A DNA stretch of 42,273 nt from Flavobacteriales bacterium (GCA_013373595.1 JABXHO010000134.1:1-42273); one strand, 5' to 3'; positions 10,803 through 19,314 are shown, numbered from the stretch's first letter. Made by a program: numbers and translations. Notes: generated by a model not told the origin, from the sequence alone.

Positions 10803-12219
10803 ATTAACGCTTTACTTCATCCTCGGTCCGTTGCTTTTGATGACAGCGTGTGGAATTCCGAAGTTCAGCCAACGAACAGAAAATAAGGAAGTACCTCAGG
10901 CATTCGTCAATTCAAATGAGGACACCGTAACAGTTGCGGACATTAAGTGGAAGGATTTCTTTACCGATCCGAACCTCATCAGCCTGATTGATACAGCTCT
11001 TGCGAACAATCAAGAGTACAACATCATTCAGCAGGAAATCTTCATGAGACGCAATGAAATCTCCGCCAAAAAAGGAGAGATTTTGCCTTCGGTTGACATC
11101 AATGCAGGAGCAGGATTTGACAAAGCTGCGCGCTATACTCGAGACGGTGCGGTTGATGCCAATGTAGAGATTGAGCCAGGTGAGGAAATTCCAGAACCGC
11201 TCCAAGACTACAAAATTGCGTTTGATGCCAGTTGGGAAATCGATATCTGGCGAAAGCTCCGCAACTCGCGAGATGCAGCCGTACAGCGATACCTTGCTTC
11301 TGTTGAAGGACAGCAATTCATGAAAACCAAATTAATCGAGGAAGTAGCGTCTTCTTACTACGAATTGCTTTCATTGGACAAACAATTGGCCATTGTGAAC
11401 GACTACATCACCTTGCAATCGAATGCATTAAAAGTCGTGAAGATTCAAAAAGAGGTGGGAGAAGTGACCGAATTAGCGGTGCGCAGATTTCAAGCCGAAG
11501 TACTCAGTACGAAAAGTATTCGGTACGAGCTTCAACAGGAGATCGTGATGACAGAAAATCGCATCAACTTTTTACTGGGGCGATTCCCACAGCCCATCGT
11601 TCGCAATATCGAAAGCTTCGAAAACAACATTGCGTCCGACTTGAGCGTAGGTGTTCCTTCTCAGCTATTGGAGAACCGTATGGACATTCGCGAAGCTGAG
11701 TATGAATTGGAAGCAAGCAAACTCGATGTGAAAGTTGCAAAGGCCCAATTTTATCCTTCCGTTAGCATTTCGGCTGGAGTTGGACTGCAAGCCTTCAACC
11801 CAACTTATCTTATCAAATCTCCTCAATCCATCCTCTACTCGATGGCGGGAGATTTGGTAGCTCCGTTGATTAACCGAAAGGCAATCAAGGCGAGTTATTT
11901 GAACGCGAATGCCAAACAAATGGCTGCCGTTTACAATTATGAAAAAACGGTATTGAACGCCTATTTGGAAGTATACAATCAAGTTTCGAAAATCGACAAC
12001 ATCACCAACAGCTATAATTTGAAAAGCGAAGAAGTGGAAGTATTGAATGGCGCAATCAACATCGCCAACGACTTATTCACTTCAGCAAAAGCAGATTATA
12101 TGGAAGTATTGATGACGCAGCGCGATGCGTTAGATGCAAAAATGGAACAAGTTGAATATCGAAAAAACTACTTGCTCTCCATCGTGAACTTATACAAAGC
12201 TTGCGGAGGAGGACTATGA
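10789..12219 (+). CDS. RND efflux outer-membrane factor lipoprotein (TolC/OprM, NodT type)
   Basis: Trimeric outer-membrane channel of the efflux system, 476 residues from the ATG at 10789; the frame also opens at a TTG two codons earlier. Lipobox LMTAC lipidates Cys21. Two repeats of the TolC fold are recognisable, with family motifs WKDFFTDPNLISLI near residues 50-63, FDASWEIDIW near 145-154 and RMDIREAEYELEASK near 298-312. It overlaps the pump gene by 14 bp and is the last gene of the operon, closed by the terminator at 12252-12285. Confidence 0.92.
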   Translation: MKLNKLTLYFILGPLLLMTACGIPKFSQRTENKEVPQAFVNSNEDTVTVADIKWKDFFTDPNLISLIDTALANNQEYNIIQQEIFMRRNEISAKKGEILPSVDINAGAGFDKAARYTRDGAVDANVEIEPGEEIPEPLQDYKIAFDASWEIDIWRKLRNSRDAAVQRYLASVEGQQFMKTKLIEEVASSYYELLSLDKQLAIVNDYITLQSNALKVVKIQKEVGEVTELAVRRFQAEVLSTKSIRYELQQEIVMTENRINFLLGRFPQPIVRNIESFENNIASDLSVGVPSQLLENRMDIREAEYELEASKLDVKVAKAQFYPSVSISAGVGLQAFNPTYLIKSPQSILYSMAGDLVAPLINRKAIKASYLNANAKQMAAVYNYEKTVLNAYLEVYNQVSKIDNITNSYNLKSEEVEVLNGAINIANDLFTSAKADYMEVLMTQRDALDAKMEQVEYRKNYLLSIVNLYKACGGGL

Positions 12220-12251
12220 TTTTTGGTTAGGTTTAGGTTTATAGTTTGTTG

Positions 12252-12285
12252 ATAAGCCAGCACGTTTGTGTTGGCTTATTTTTTG
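12252..12285 (+). terminator. Strong intrinsic terminator of the efflux operon
   Basis: ATAAGCCAGCAC pairs with GTGTTGGCTTAT (one G-T wobble) around a GTTT loop, followed by TTTTTTG. It lies 32 bp after the stop of the outer-membrane-factor gene. Confidence 0.88.
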
Positions 12286-12354
12286 TAAAAGGATTATTCT
12301 GCGATGATTGATTATTTTTACATACCGCATCGCCATAACTTAATCACTTGTAAA

Positions 12355-14325
12355 ATGCCACTTGTATACAAACTAGTTTCGTGCTTTGTTTTTTTTCTTT
12401 CCCTCTCACAATTTGCTTTCAGTCAAAACACTTCTGATGTTATAACGCAGAAAAATAAATTCAATACCGAGTTGCTAGATAGCCTCAAAGCATCCTACAC
12501 CGATCTAAGCAACGCAAATCGCATTGAATCGATTATTTCAGATTGTAGAAAATTTGGGTATTTCTATCCCGATGAGATCATCTCCTTGATCGATGAAACA
12601 CTGAAAGAGGTAAGAGATGCAGGAAACCGTAAAGCGGAAGTACAGCTTCTCTTCCAAAAAATCTACATTGTCTCAGATGCGTATTCCGACCTCGAAACGT
12701 CGAAAGAATTATCGTACTACGTATTAAAGAACCTTCCCGCTACCACAGACGAGCAAATACAGCTGTTAGATTTCATCGCCAGAACACATCTTGCCAATTC
12801 TGAATTAATCGAAGCGCAACATATTTATCAAGATGCGCTAAAACGACTTAAGAAGATCAAAACGCCCTACTCCATAGCGCACACGAATGTATATTGGGGA
12901 GTCGCCGTTACCTATTCTGAATCTCAGAATTACCAGAAATCCTCCGACTACTATAAAAAATGTCTTGATCAAGCCCAACATCAGAATCAACACTTTATGG
13001 CTGCGTGCTGTTTTCAGAACCTTGCGGACAACTCCAGGAAAATGGGCGAATGGAAGCTCGCTCGACACTATCTAGACAGTGCTCAGCGCTCCCTTAAAAC
13101 CATCTCAAACGACAGTGATCGTGTGATCTCAGAAATGGGGCTCTTCAACGCGTATGGTGATTTCTACAAAAGCATCGAAAAATTGGACTCCGCCGAAATC
13201 TTCTTGAAAAAGGCCATTCGTTTGGGCGAGAAATACGACGATTTCTTCACGAAAAGTTATGCAATGCATTCACTCGGGTCGGTATATTTGGAACAGAACA
13301 GGTTGGATGAAGCCGAAGATCTTTTGCTTGAGAGCGACGAACTATTCAAGACACGAACACCCGCTTTACTCGTTACGAATTCACGCTATTTGTATGAACT
13401 GTACAAAAAGAAGGGAATGTACGATGAAGCATTGAAATGGCATGAAACCTACACTGCTTTAAGTGACAGCGTCCAAAAGGTTCAACATGTAAAAACGATT
13501 GCTCAAGCAACGGCTAAGTATGAGGGTGAATTGAAAGACAAAACCATCGACCTTTTGAAAAAAGAGAAAATTGTTGAGGCTCAATCAAAGGAAAAATACC
13601 GAAGACAGTGGCAAATAATCGTTGTTTTATTGTTGCTCACGCTGTCCATTGGGGCGTTTTACATCAACCATACTCGGCATCAAAAAAACAAAACGAAAAT
13701 TATTAATCAGGTGCTTGGAGAGGAGCGGGAGCGTACGCGCATTTCAATGGACTTGCACGATGGTGTTTGCTCTCAGATCTCCACGATTTCCCGACTTGTG
13801 AAAAATAGCGATTCAGATCAGGATGAGAGTTGGCGTGAAAATGTCGCCGAAAAACTTGACAACCTTAACCTTGAAGTCCGCGACATCTCACATAACCTTT
13901 CGTTAATTAAGTACGACCAGAAAAATCCGTTTCAGCATATCGTCGAAGATTATATAAATGATTTGCGCGCATCCATCCCCATCGACTTTACCGTTGAATT
14001 TAAGCCAGAAGACGAGCACATTTATCTAGAATCGAATCGAGAGCTTGTCCTTTTTAGAGTGATTCAAGAAATCTGCAATAATGCCATCAAGTATAGTCAA
14101 ACAGCAAAAATGGATTTCGTCTTTGAGAAAAATGGGCAGAATTTAATCGCCTCCATTAGCGACTATGGAACGGGATTTGATGAAAGTGACTACGGAAATG
14201 GCATTCGGAATATCTTCGAACGGATTGAATTTTTAAACGGAAAGGTTCAACTGGATACGAATTCGAGTGGAACGACCTTTACCATCAACCTACCATTGAA
14301 AAAAACTGAATTGAAGGAAAAATGA
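12355..14325 (+). CDS. TPR-containing sensor histidine kinase (NarX/DesK-type, HisKA_3)
   Basis: Inner-membrane sensor kinase of 656 residues. The frame opens at 12304, but the ATG at 12355 is preferred because it starts a clean signal peptide (MPLVYKLVSCFVFFLSLSQF, cleavage after FSQ or just before). The periplasmic part (25-400) is built of tetratricopeptide-like helix pairs, with a coiled coil before the single TM helix at about 420-437. The dimerisation/phosphoacceptor region has RTRISMDLHDG with His468, followed by a HATPase_c domain with an N box (EICNNAIKYSQ) and G motifs (DYGTGFDESDYGNGIRNIFE). The stop overlaps the start of the LuxR-type regulator gene by 4 bp, so the two form a cognate pair. 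Its signal is unknown; TPR sensors of this kind are common in Bacteroidota. Confidence 0.9.
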   Translation: MPLVYKLVSCFVFFLSLSQFAFSQNTSDVITQKNKFNTELLDSLKASYTDLSNANRIESIISDCRKFGYFYPDEIISLIDETLKEVRDAGNRKAEVQLLFQKIYIVSDAYSDLETSKELSYYVLKNLPATTDEQIQLLDFIARTHLANSELIEAQHIYQDALKRLKKIKTPYSIAHTNVYWGVAVTYSESQNYQKSSDYYKKCLDQAQHQNQHFMAACCFQNLADNSRKMGEWKLARHYLDSAQRSLKTISNDSDRVISEMGLFNAYGDFYKSIEKLDSAEIFLKKAIRLGEKYDDFFTKSYAMHSLGSVYLEQNRLDEAEDLLLESDELFKTRTPALLVTNSRYLYELYKKKGMYDEALKWHETYTALSDSVQKVQHVKTIAQATAKYEGELKDKTIDLLKKEKIVEAQSKEKYRRQWQIIVVLLLLTLSIGAFYINHTRHQKNKTKIINQVLGEERERTRISMDLHDGVCSQISTISRLVKNSDSDQDESWRENVAEKLDNLNLEVRDISHNLSLIKYDQKNPFQHIVEDYINDLRASIPIDFTVEFKPEDEHIYLESNRELVLFRVIQEICNNAIKYSQTAKMDFVFEKNGQNLIASISDYGTGFDESDYGNGIRNIFERIEFLNGKVQLDTNSSGTTFTINLPLKKTELKEK

Positions 14326-14960
14326 ACATTCTTGTTGTTGAGGACCACACGATGTTCCTCGAATATATCGTCTCAGTACTGAAGAACCGTGAAAACGTGC
14401 ACAACATTCTTACAGCAAGCAATGGCAAAGATGCGTTCGGCCTTTTGCATGAAAACAAAATTGATTTACTGATGACCGACTTGAATCTTCCTAAGGTTAA
14501 TGGCATTCAGTTAATCGAACGCACCCGAAAATACTATCCACGCATCAAAATTGTGGTGCTTACTCAGTACAAAAACAGCGGCCTTTCCCGAAAATTAAAA
14601 AACTTGGGAGTCGATGGCTTTTTGACTAAAAACGCAAGTCAGGAAGAACTCAATGAACTATTGAGTGTCGTCATTTCTGGTGACTCTTTGTTCACCTCGC
14701 AACTCACTAATGAGGACCACCTGGAATCAATTACCGAAGAAGAACAATTACTGAGCGATTCTTTTCAGAAAATCAGCCAATTATCCAAACGAGAAACGGA
14801 GGTTATGCATATCCTTTTGGAGAATAAAACCAACAAGGAAATTTCTGATCAATTGAAAATTGGTGTGGAAACCGTCATCACGCATCGGAAAAACATCTAC
14901 CGAAAACTTGGAGTGAATAACGTATTGGATTTATACAAATTGATTTCTGACTTGGAATAG
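14322..14960 (+). CDS. Response regulator, NarL/FixJ (LuxR-HTH) family
   Basis: A 212-residue DNA-binding response regulator. The receiver domain has acidic pocket Glu7-Asp8, phosphoacceptor Asp53 (LLMTDLNLP), Thr81 and Lys103 (FLTKNAS). The C-terminal LuxR HTH has LSKRETEVMHILLENKTNKE and the recognition region VETVITHRKNIYRKLGV. An ATGA overlap joins it to the kinase gene. The gene faces the sigma-factor operon tail-to-tail with 41 bp between. Target promoters are not visible; the adjacent efflux operon is a possible target by proximity only. Confidence 0.92.
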   Translation: MNILVVEDHTMFLEYIVSVLKNRENVHNILTASNGKDAFGLLHENKIDLLMTDLNLPKVNGIQLIERTRKYYPRIKIVVLTQYKNSGLSRKLKNLGVDGFLTKNASQEELNELLSVVISGDSLFTSQLTNEDHLESITEEEQLLSDSFQKISQLSKRETEVMHILLENKTNKEISDQLKIGVETVITHRKNIYRKLGVNNVLDLYKLISDLE

Positions 14961-15001
14961 GTAAACCTACCCTAAACTGTTCCCACAGTACATGCCTTCA
15001 A

Positions 15002-16336
15002 TTATTGACCGAAATAATACCGAACCTTCACCGTACCTCCAAACGAGGAAGTAAATGTTCGGAAGAAGTAAGAAGGAATTGTTTCAACCCCCTTGAACAC
15101 ATTTATTACTCCGTTGGAATAGTAGACTCCGGCATTTACATCAAAGGATTTACTTAGACGGAGACTTCCACTAACTCCAAGCATTGCGCCGAGATCGAAC
15201 TTTCGAAAACCTTCCGTTAGCTCATAGCGGTTTTGATTATCCCACTTTTCCGTTACATCACCTAAATGAGCTACATAAACACCAGAATTGAGCTCTAAGC
15301 CAAATCGCTTATTGAAATGTTTCGTTAAAATGGCTTGTGAGTAATTCAAAAAGAGTGATTGATACGTTAACGACAATTGCTTTTCAATGTATTCCGAACC
15401 ATAAAAATCACGGTATTTTTGCGTCTTTTGGTCATTCAATCGAGCAGTCACTCCGAAGTAGCCATACCTTCCAATTTTTCGTTCCAGAGAAACATCGAAT
15501 GAGTAGTTTCGACTGATGGACAAATCGATACCGCTGTCTTTGTCAATTCCTTGTTGGGTAATCGGGTTCAGTAAGTTTGATATTTGATTGTTTACCCCTA
15601 CTCCAAATCGCCATTTTCCATTTGAACTTGGTCTAGACGTATTTCCTGTATTTACATGACTTTCATTTTCGCTTGTCACAGGGTTTCTTTCGAGAGCTAA
15701 ATCGAACTCATCCACAACAGCAATCGTTTTCACAGGAAGCGCAGACACCTCATCAACCTCAACAATCGTCTTTTTCGAATCGGGGTCAAAACGGTAATTG
15801 ATCTCATTAGCTGCAGGCGAATTTTCTGCAACTAAACGTGTATTTTCAGCCGTTATCAGTTGATGATGATCGCCAAAGATTTCTTCTTCATTTTGCACCG
15901 ATGCCGTAACCGTCTCTTTGGAAGGAGATGGTTCCATTTCGGCTTCAAGTTCAGTGTGAGCAACATTCGTACTGTTCGAAGGTATTTCTCCCTGCGAGGA
16001 ATGTGCAGGACCAACATTCATCGGCACCTCGAAAGAATCCGAGATAAAAAATGGGAGAATGAGTAGGGCGGTCGTCAAGCCATAGTTTCTGACCCTTCTC
16101 CAACGTTTTTGAACAGCCTGAACTGCTTGTGCTTCTACATACACACTTAAATTTTCCCAAACTCGTGGAGAAACAGGTTCATTATTCTCTTCTGACGCAA
16201 TGTTCGATGCATACCAAAACGATGACTTATCGTCTAATTTTGATGCAATATTCTCCCAGACTTCAGTCGATGGATTCTCGACAGAAGTATCTTGGTACGA
16301 TTTCTTATACCACTTCTTTAGCCAATTGTCCAACAT
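15002..16336 (-). CDS. Inner- and outer-membrane-spanning anti-sigma factor candidate (Dma-like)
   Basis: A 444-residue protein with an unusual three-part layout. The N-terminal about 80 residues are hydrophilic and cytoplasmic, with two related VWENI/VWENL motifs (residues 27-31 and 59-63). One TM helix follows (about 85-98, YGLTTALLILPFFI), then a low-complexity periplasmic linker rich in Glu, Ser and Asn (100-235). The C-terminal about 200 residues have alternating strands ending in VRYYFGQ, like an outer-membrane barrel. It overlaps the upstream ECF sigma gene by 32 bp, the classic place for an anti-sigma factor. This matches the dual membrane-spanning anti-sigma factors described in Bacteroides, which would transmit an outer-membrane signal directly to a cytoplasmic sigma-binding segment. 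The function is inferred from architecture and context. Confidence 0.7.
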   Translation of the reverse strand: MLDNWLKKWYKKSYQDTSVENPSTEVWENIASKLDDKSSFWYASNIASEENNEPVSPRVWENLSVYVEAQAVQAVQKRWRRVRNYGLTTALLILPFFISDSFEVPMNVGPAHSSQGEIPSNSTNVAHTELEAEMEPSPSKETVTASVQNEEEIFGDHHQLITAENTRLVAENSPAANEINYRFDPDSKKTIVEVDEVSALPVKTIAVVDEFDLALERNPVTSENESHVNTGNTSRPSSNGKWRFGVGVNNQISNLLNPITQQGIDKDSGIDLSISRNYSFDVSLERKIGRYGYFGVTARLNDQKTQKYRDFYGSEYIEKQLSLTYQSLFLNYSQAILTKHFNKRFGLELNSGVYVAHLGDVTEKWDNQNRYELTEGFRKFDLGAMLGVSGSLRLSKSFDVNAGVYYSNGVINVFKGVETIPSYFFRTFTSSFGGTVKVRYYFGQ

Positions 16337-16901
16337 ATTCTTCTATTTCATTTATTGACATTTCCTTCAGCAAGGTGCCTTTTAAGTATTTTTTTGCCTT
16401 CGAAAGTTGTGATTTGGAACTACCTTCGGTAATTCCCAACTTGTCTGCAATGTCTTTATGTGTTAATCCTTCCAAATAGTGAAGGTTTAAAATTGTTTTG
16501 TACCCAAGTGGTAGTTTGTCCAAAACCTCAAAGAAAGAACTCGAATTGAGTCGTCTCTCGAAATCATTTTCCATTCTCACGGGTCTTCCTTGATCGTATT
16601 CTTCACTCAACGTCACCACTATTTTGTCCCAGTGATCTCTGCGTAGCATGTCAATTGAATTATTAATCATTACACGACGCATCCACCCACCGAGACTTCT
16701 CTTTTTGTCATACTTGTGTAAATTCTGAAAGACTTTTAAAAATCCTTCTTGTAAAAAGTCGTTTGCAACATCATAATTCGGTGCGTAAGCTCGACAAACA
16801 CGGAACATATCATCCTTATACAACTCAAAAAGTTGTTTGAATGCAAGGCGTTTTCCCTTTAAGCATCCTTTAACGATTTTATCCTCCCACTCTTTGTTCA
16901 A
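16305..16901 (-). CDS. ECF-type RNA polymerase sigma factor
   Basis: A 198-residue ECF sigma factor. Region 2 covers about residues 20-90 (FLQEGFLKVFQNLHKYD and GGWMRRVMINNSIDMLRR). Region 4 covers about 127-180 (LDKLPLGYKTILNLHYLEGL and HKDIADKLGITEGSSKSQL). The only plausible start is TTG at 16901, six bases after the stop of the upstream lipoprotein gene and in the same frame, so translation is probably coupled. It is the middle gene of a three-gene operon: lipoprotein, sigma, anti-sigma candidate. The promoter of that operon has the same -35 and -10 elements as the promoter at 18888-18920, so it probably autoregulates. Confidence 0.92.
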   Translation of the reverse strand: MNKEWEDKIVKGCLKGKRLAFKQLFELYKDDMFRVCRAYAPNYDVANDFLQEGFLKVFQNLHKYDKKRSLGGWMRRVMINNSIDMLRRDHWDKIVVTLSEEYDQGRPVRMENDFERRLNSSSFFEVLDKLPLGYKTILNLHYLEGLTHKDIADKLGITEGSSKSQLSKAKKYLKGTLLKEMSINEIEEYVGQLAKEVV

Positions 16902-16907
16902 CTTATC

Positions 16908-17597
16908 CTAATCTACTTCACACTTGAATGATTCATTAAATCTACCTAGGATAGCATTGTACATATTTCCGTTTTGCATTTCCGAAATTTTGATCGTTTC
17001 TTGTCCCCCAGAACCTGTTGCGACAGAAGCATTCCACAAACCTGGTCCAACATCTGCCATTAAACTATTCATATCAATGCTAATCGATATTGTTTTGGGA
17101 GTATTTTTATCAATTGAAATGGTTTCTTTTCCATTCTCCAAAAGAGGTTTGATCATAAAATCATCACTTTCTATGTTCAACTCTACTCTTTTCGGAACAC
17201 CTAAAGGTCCTAAATAAACACCTCTAAGCAGAAATGAATTTTGCCCAACAAGCTCAGAAGTTAGTACTAATGACTCGTACGTACCTTGCGGAATGTCGAA
17301 CGTTGCATTAAACGTTCCAGCCTCTCCAGTTTGACTCGCTGTATACTGAGCATCGCTAACAAGGTAAATGTCATCTGCTTGAATGCGATTTCCCTCCAGC
17401 GAAAAACTATTGACGCTTATGGTTAATGTATCAATTGATAAGTTGTGTTGAGTTCCAAATTGAATGTGGGAGTTATTTGACTTCAATTTTATGGTTGTCT
17501 CAACCGTTTCTTTCCATTGCTTGCTATTGCAAGCGCCTAGGATCAAAATGCCAGAAAGAAAAGCAAGAAGTCCCGTAGTTATCTTCATAGTATTCAT
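16908..17597 (-). CDS. Lipoprotein of unknown function, first gene of the ECF operon
   Basis: Not recognised with certainty; the strand pattern and an IPQGTYESLVL segment faintly recall DUF4382-type lipoproteins. It is 229 residues from ATG 17597 with lipobox LILGAC (Cys23). Other possible starts are a GTG at 17609 and an ATG at 17588. The predicted ECF promoter ends only about 10 bp upstream of 17597, so the ATG at 17588 would give a more usual leader. The body is beta-rich and has a GSGG loop. The last codon is followed by TAG and then, six bases on, the sigma gene. As first gene of an autoregulated sigma operon it may be an envelope target of that sigma. Confidence 0.72.
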   Translation of the reverse strand: MNTMKITTGLLAFLSGILILGACNSKQWKETVETTIKLKSNNSHIQFGTQHNLSIDTLTISVNSFSLEGNRIQADDIYLVSDAQYTASQTGEAGTFNATFDIPQGTYESLVLTSELVGQNSFLLRGVYLGPLGVPKRVELNIESDDFMIKPLLENGKETISIDKNTPKTISISIDMNSLMADVGPGLWNASVATGSGGQETIKISEMQNGNMYNAILGRFNESFKCEVD

Positions 17598-17607
17598 TTT
17601 ATACTTC

Positions 17608-17640
17608 ACCTACGTAGATTAAAGCTTAAAGGGTTGTCTG
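17608..17640 (-). promoter_or_regulatory. ECF sigma promoter of the lipoprotein-sigma-anti-sigma operon
   Basis: Read on the minus strand: CAGACAACC, a 17-bp spacer, then CGTAGGT (17614 to 17608). An identical pair of elements with identical spacing precedes the duplicated-repeat lipoprotein gene (18888-18920), while the spacers differ. GACAACC and CGTA resemble known ECF -35 (AACC) and -10 (CGT) elements. Confidence 0.75.
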
Positions 17641-17759
17641 GTAATTTAAAAAAAGTAGTGTGACAAAATAATAACATTCTACCAGAAGGGTGAAGGCGCA
17701 CTAAAGCTTGAAACATTCCCACTGCTCTCAGCAGAAATATGCCTATCTCATCACAGGGC

Positions 17760-17802
17760 AAAAACAAAAATTCCCAGCAAGATAATTCTTGCCGGGAATT
17801 TG
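17760..17802 (-). terminator. Intrinsic terminator of the duplicated-repeat lipoprotein gene
   Basis: On the minus strand, AAATTCCCGGCAAG pairs with CTTGCTGGGAATTT (one mismatch) around AATTAT, followed by a T-rich run (ttgtttttg). It lies about 53 bp after the stop at 17855. Confidence 0.88.
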
Positions 17803-17854
17803 GTAGTAGAGGTTGAAAATCTAAAGGTTTAGACTACATGTTAACTATTTTACC

Positions 17855-18838
17855 TTAGTTACACACCTGCGTACAGTATTCACTGTACCACCCCCAACGC
17901 GGAGTATTTGGGAACTCCGTTCCAAAGCTCCATCCTGTTTCTTCTGACACAACGTTTCCATTTCCATCCACTTGAATCATTTCAGAGTGCGCTGCAATTA
18001 CATAACAAGGATCCAAATCCGTTAATGGAATAGTGTACGTATATGTTTGTACAGCAGGATCATGTGTTACAGCGTAAGGGAACTGACCTGGTACAGGAGT
18101 ATTTGCACCGTTCGTTGGAATATCTGAAGCTGGTCCAACATACAAGTGTGTTTGTTGTGTGTACCAATCTCCACCTTCGAAGTTAAATGTTACGTATAAG
18201 TTTTGATCATCATTTGTTACGTCCAACGATCCAACTGGAATCGTTTGTCCTCCGAAGTAATCGTATGATACTGTATCGTATTCACAACAATCTTGCAAGC
18301 AGTAATCTGAATACGTTGCCCAACTTCCTCCATTGTTAATTGGGTTTCCGTTCCCCCAAGCTGTTTCTTGTTGAACAGGTACTCCATTTTGAATCAAGCT
18401 GACAGAAGCATGCGCTGCAACGGCATAACATTCCAAAGAAGGATCAATCGGAACAGTTACTGTATAAGATGTTACTCCGTTATGCGTATCATTGTATGGG
18501 AACAATCCAATTGTTGGATTTCCTGCTCCATTTGTTGGAATTCCCGCTGGATCTCCTACGTAAAGGTGTGTTTCATTAAGAACCCAACCTCCCGTTGTTT
18601 CGTAAGTCACATAGATATTCACATCGTCATTCGAAACAGTAATTGTTCCAGCCTCAATGTGTTGTCCAGCAAATAAAGTAAATACCTCCTCACATGCAGA
18701 AGTAGAAGAGTTCGAAAGCGTGTTTTGTACTAGTGGTGTAATTGTTCCTTCATTTTCAACAGGAGCAATGTCTTCTTTTTGACAACCTGTAAGGAGCAAT
18801 CCTCCCAACAATCCGAGTGTTAGTAATTTTGTTTTCAT
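17855..18838 (-). CDS. Secreted lipoprotein with two tandem about 135-residue repeats
   Basis: A 327-residue protein of unknown function. The frame opens at 18880, but the ATG at 18838 starts a good lipoprotein signal (lipobox LLLTGC, Cys19), while the ATG at 18880 falls almost on the predicted transcription start. After a short linker come two homologous units, about residues 49-182 and 185-324. They share THLYVG, IPTNGA, FPY..TH, AAH, an ET.W segment and a YS.YC end. Paired cysteines in each unit suggest disulfide-stabilised beta-sandwiches outside the cytoplasm. It has its own ECF-type promoter and terminator, so it is probably a monocistronic member of the adjacent sigma factor's regulon, perhaps a surface or envelope protein. 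Confidence 0.78.
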   Translation of the reverse strand: MKTKLLTLGLLGGLLLTGCQKEDIAPVENEGTITPLVQNTLSNSSTSACEEVFTLFAGQHIEAGTITVSNDDVNIYVTYETTGGWVLNETHLYVGDPAGIPTNGAGNPTIGLFPYNDTHNGVTSYTVTVPIDPSLECYAVAAHASVSLIQNGVPVQQETAWGNGNPINNGGSWATYSDYCLQDCCEYDTVSYDYFGGQTIPVGSLDVTNDDQNLYVTFNFEGGDWYTQQTHLYVGPASDIPTNGANTPVPGQFPYAVTHDPAVQTYTYTIPLTDLDPCYVIAAHSEMIQVDGNGNVVSEETGWSFGTEFPNTPRWGWYSEYCTQVCN

Positions 18839-18887
18839 AGTTAGCGTTTTTAGTTTAGCATTGCCACAAGAGCGGCGCATGTATAGT

Positions 18888-18920
18888 ACCTACGCAGTTT
18901 TAAAAACAAAAGGTTGTCTG
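18888..18920 (-). promoter_or_regulatory. ECF sigma promoter of the duplicated-repeat lipoprotein gene
   Basis: Read on the minus strand: CAGACAACC (18920 to 18912), a 17-bp spacer, then CGTAGGT (18894 to 18888). It is identical in both elements and spacing to the promoter at 17608-17640. Expected transcription start is near 18881, leaving a leader of about 43 bases before the ATG at 18838. Confidence 0.75.
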
Positions 18921-19090
18921 ATTTTTTACGATTACTTGATTTTTTTATTTGAATAATGGACAACCTACTGTTTTTCAAATTATAAGCAGGTCAAAATAAT
19001 TTGATTTTTTTTCGCAACTCCCACTAAAAGCGAGCTTCGATAGTACTAAGACGGGATTCATTCCGCTGATTTATGTGGTTTCAAATGCGG

Positions 19091-19170
19091 CCGAGACAAC
19101 CAAAACCGATACCTTGGAAAAGGTCAGGAAAGTATACCAACCGACCTCAAAACTGCTTATTGTCTCTCGG
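19091..19170. other. Inverted-repeat structure, possible structured RNA
   Basis: CCGAGACAA (19091-19099) can pair with TTGTCTCTCGG (19160-19170, two extra bases). Inside is a small hairpin, ACCTT-GGAA-AAGGT (19111-19124), and a GGTC/GACC pair. It could be a folded transcript or a decayed element; no family is recognised. Confidence 0.3.
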
Positions 19171-19200
19171 TTCGATCACACCGATACAAAATGTTCCAAT

Positions 19201-19219
19201 ACGGGGAAATATTACCCGT
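19201..19219. promoter_or_regulatory. Putative enhancer (UAS) for the NtrC-type activator, copy 1
   Basis: ACGGGGAAATATTACCCGT is an imperfect dyad. Its reverse complement, ACGGGTAATATTTCCCCGT, differs at only three positions from the element at 22765-22783. It is centred about 119 bp upstream of the -12 element at 19327-19330, a normal distance for a sigma-54 enhancer. Confidence 0.7.
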
Positions 19220-19314
19220 TTTTCGCATGATAATTTCAAACACTCCATTTCCTCAACTTATTCCTATTTCTGATTATCAATCACATAAACCACATTATTT
19301 CTAAATAGCATGAG

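Noticed and set aside
14950-14975. TAGGTAAACCTA palindrome between convergent genes as a terminator
   Set aside because: The stem is short and has no T-run on either strand.
18958-18989. A plus-strand GACAACC that could have been a third ECF promoter
   Set aside because: At the required 17-bp spacing the sequence is TAAGCAG instead of CGTAGGT. It forms an 8-bp inverted repeat with the minus-strand -35 element at 18911-18918, probably by chance.
19073-19273. A 66-codon plus-strand frame in the divergent intergenic region
   Set aside because: No signal, domain or compositional support; it overlaps the inverted-repeat structure and the enhancer dyad.
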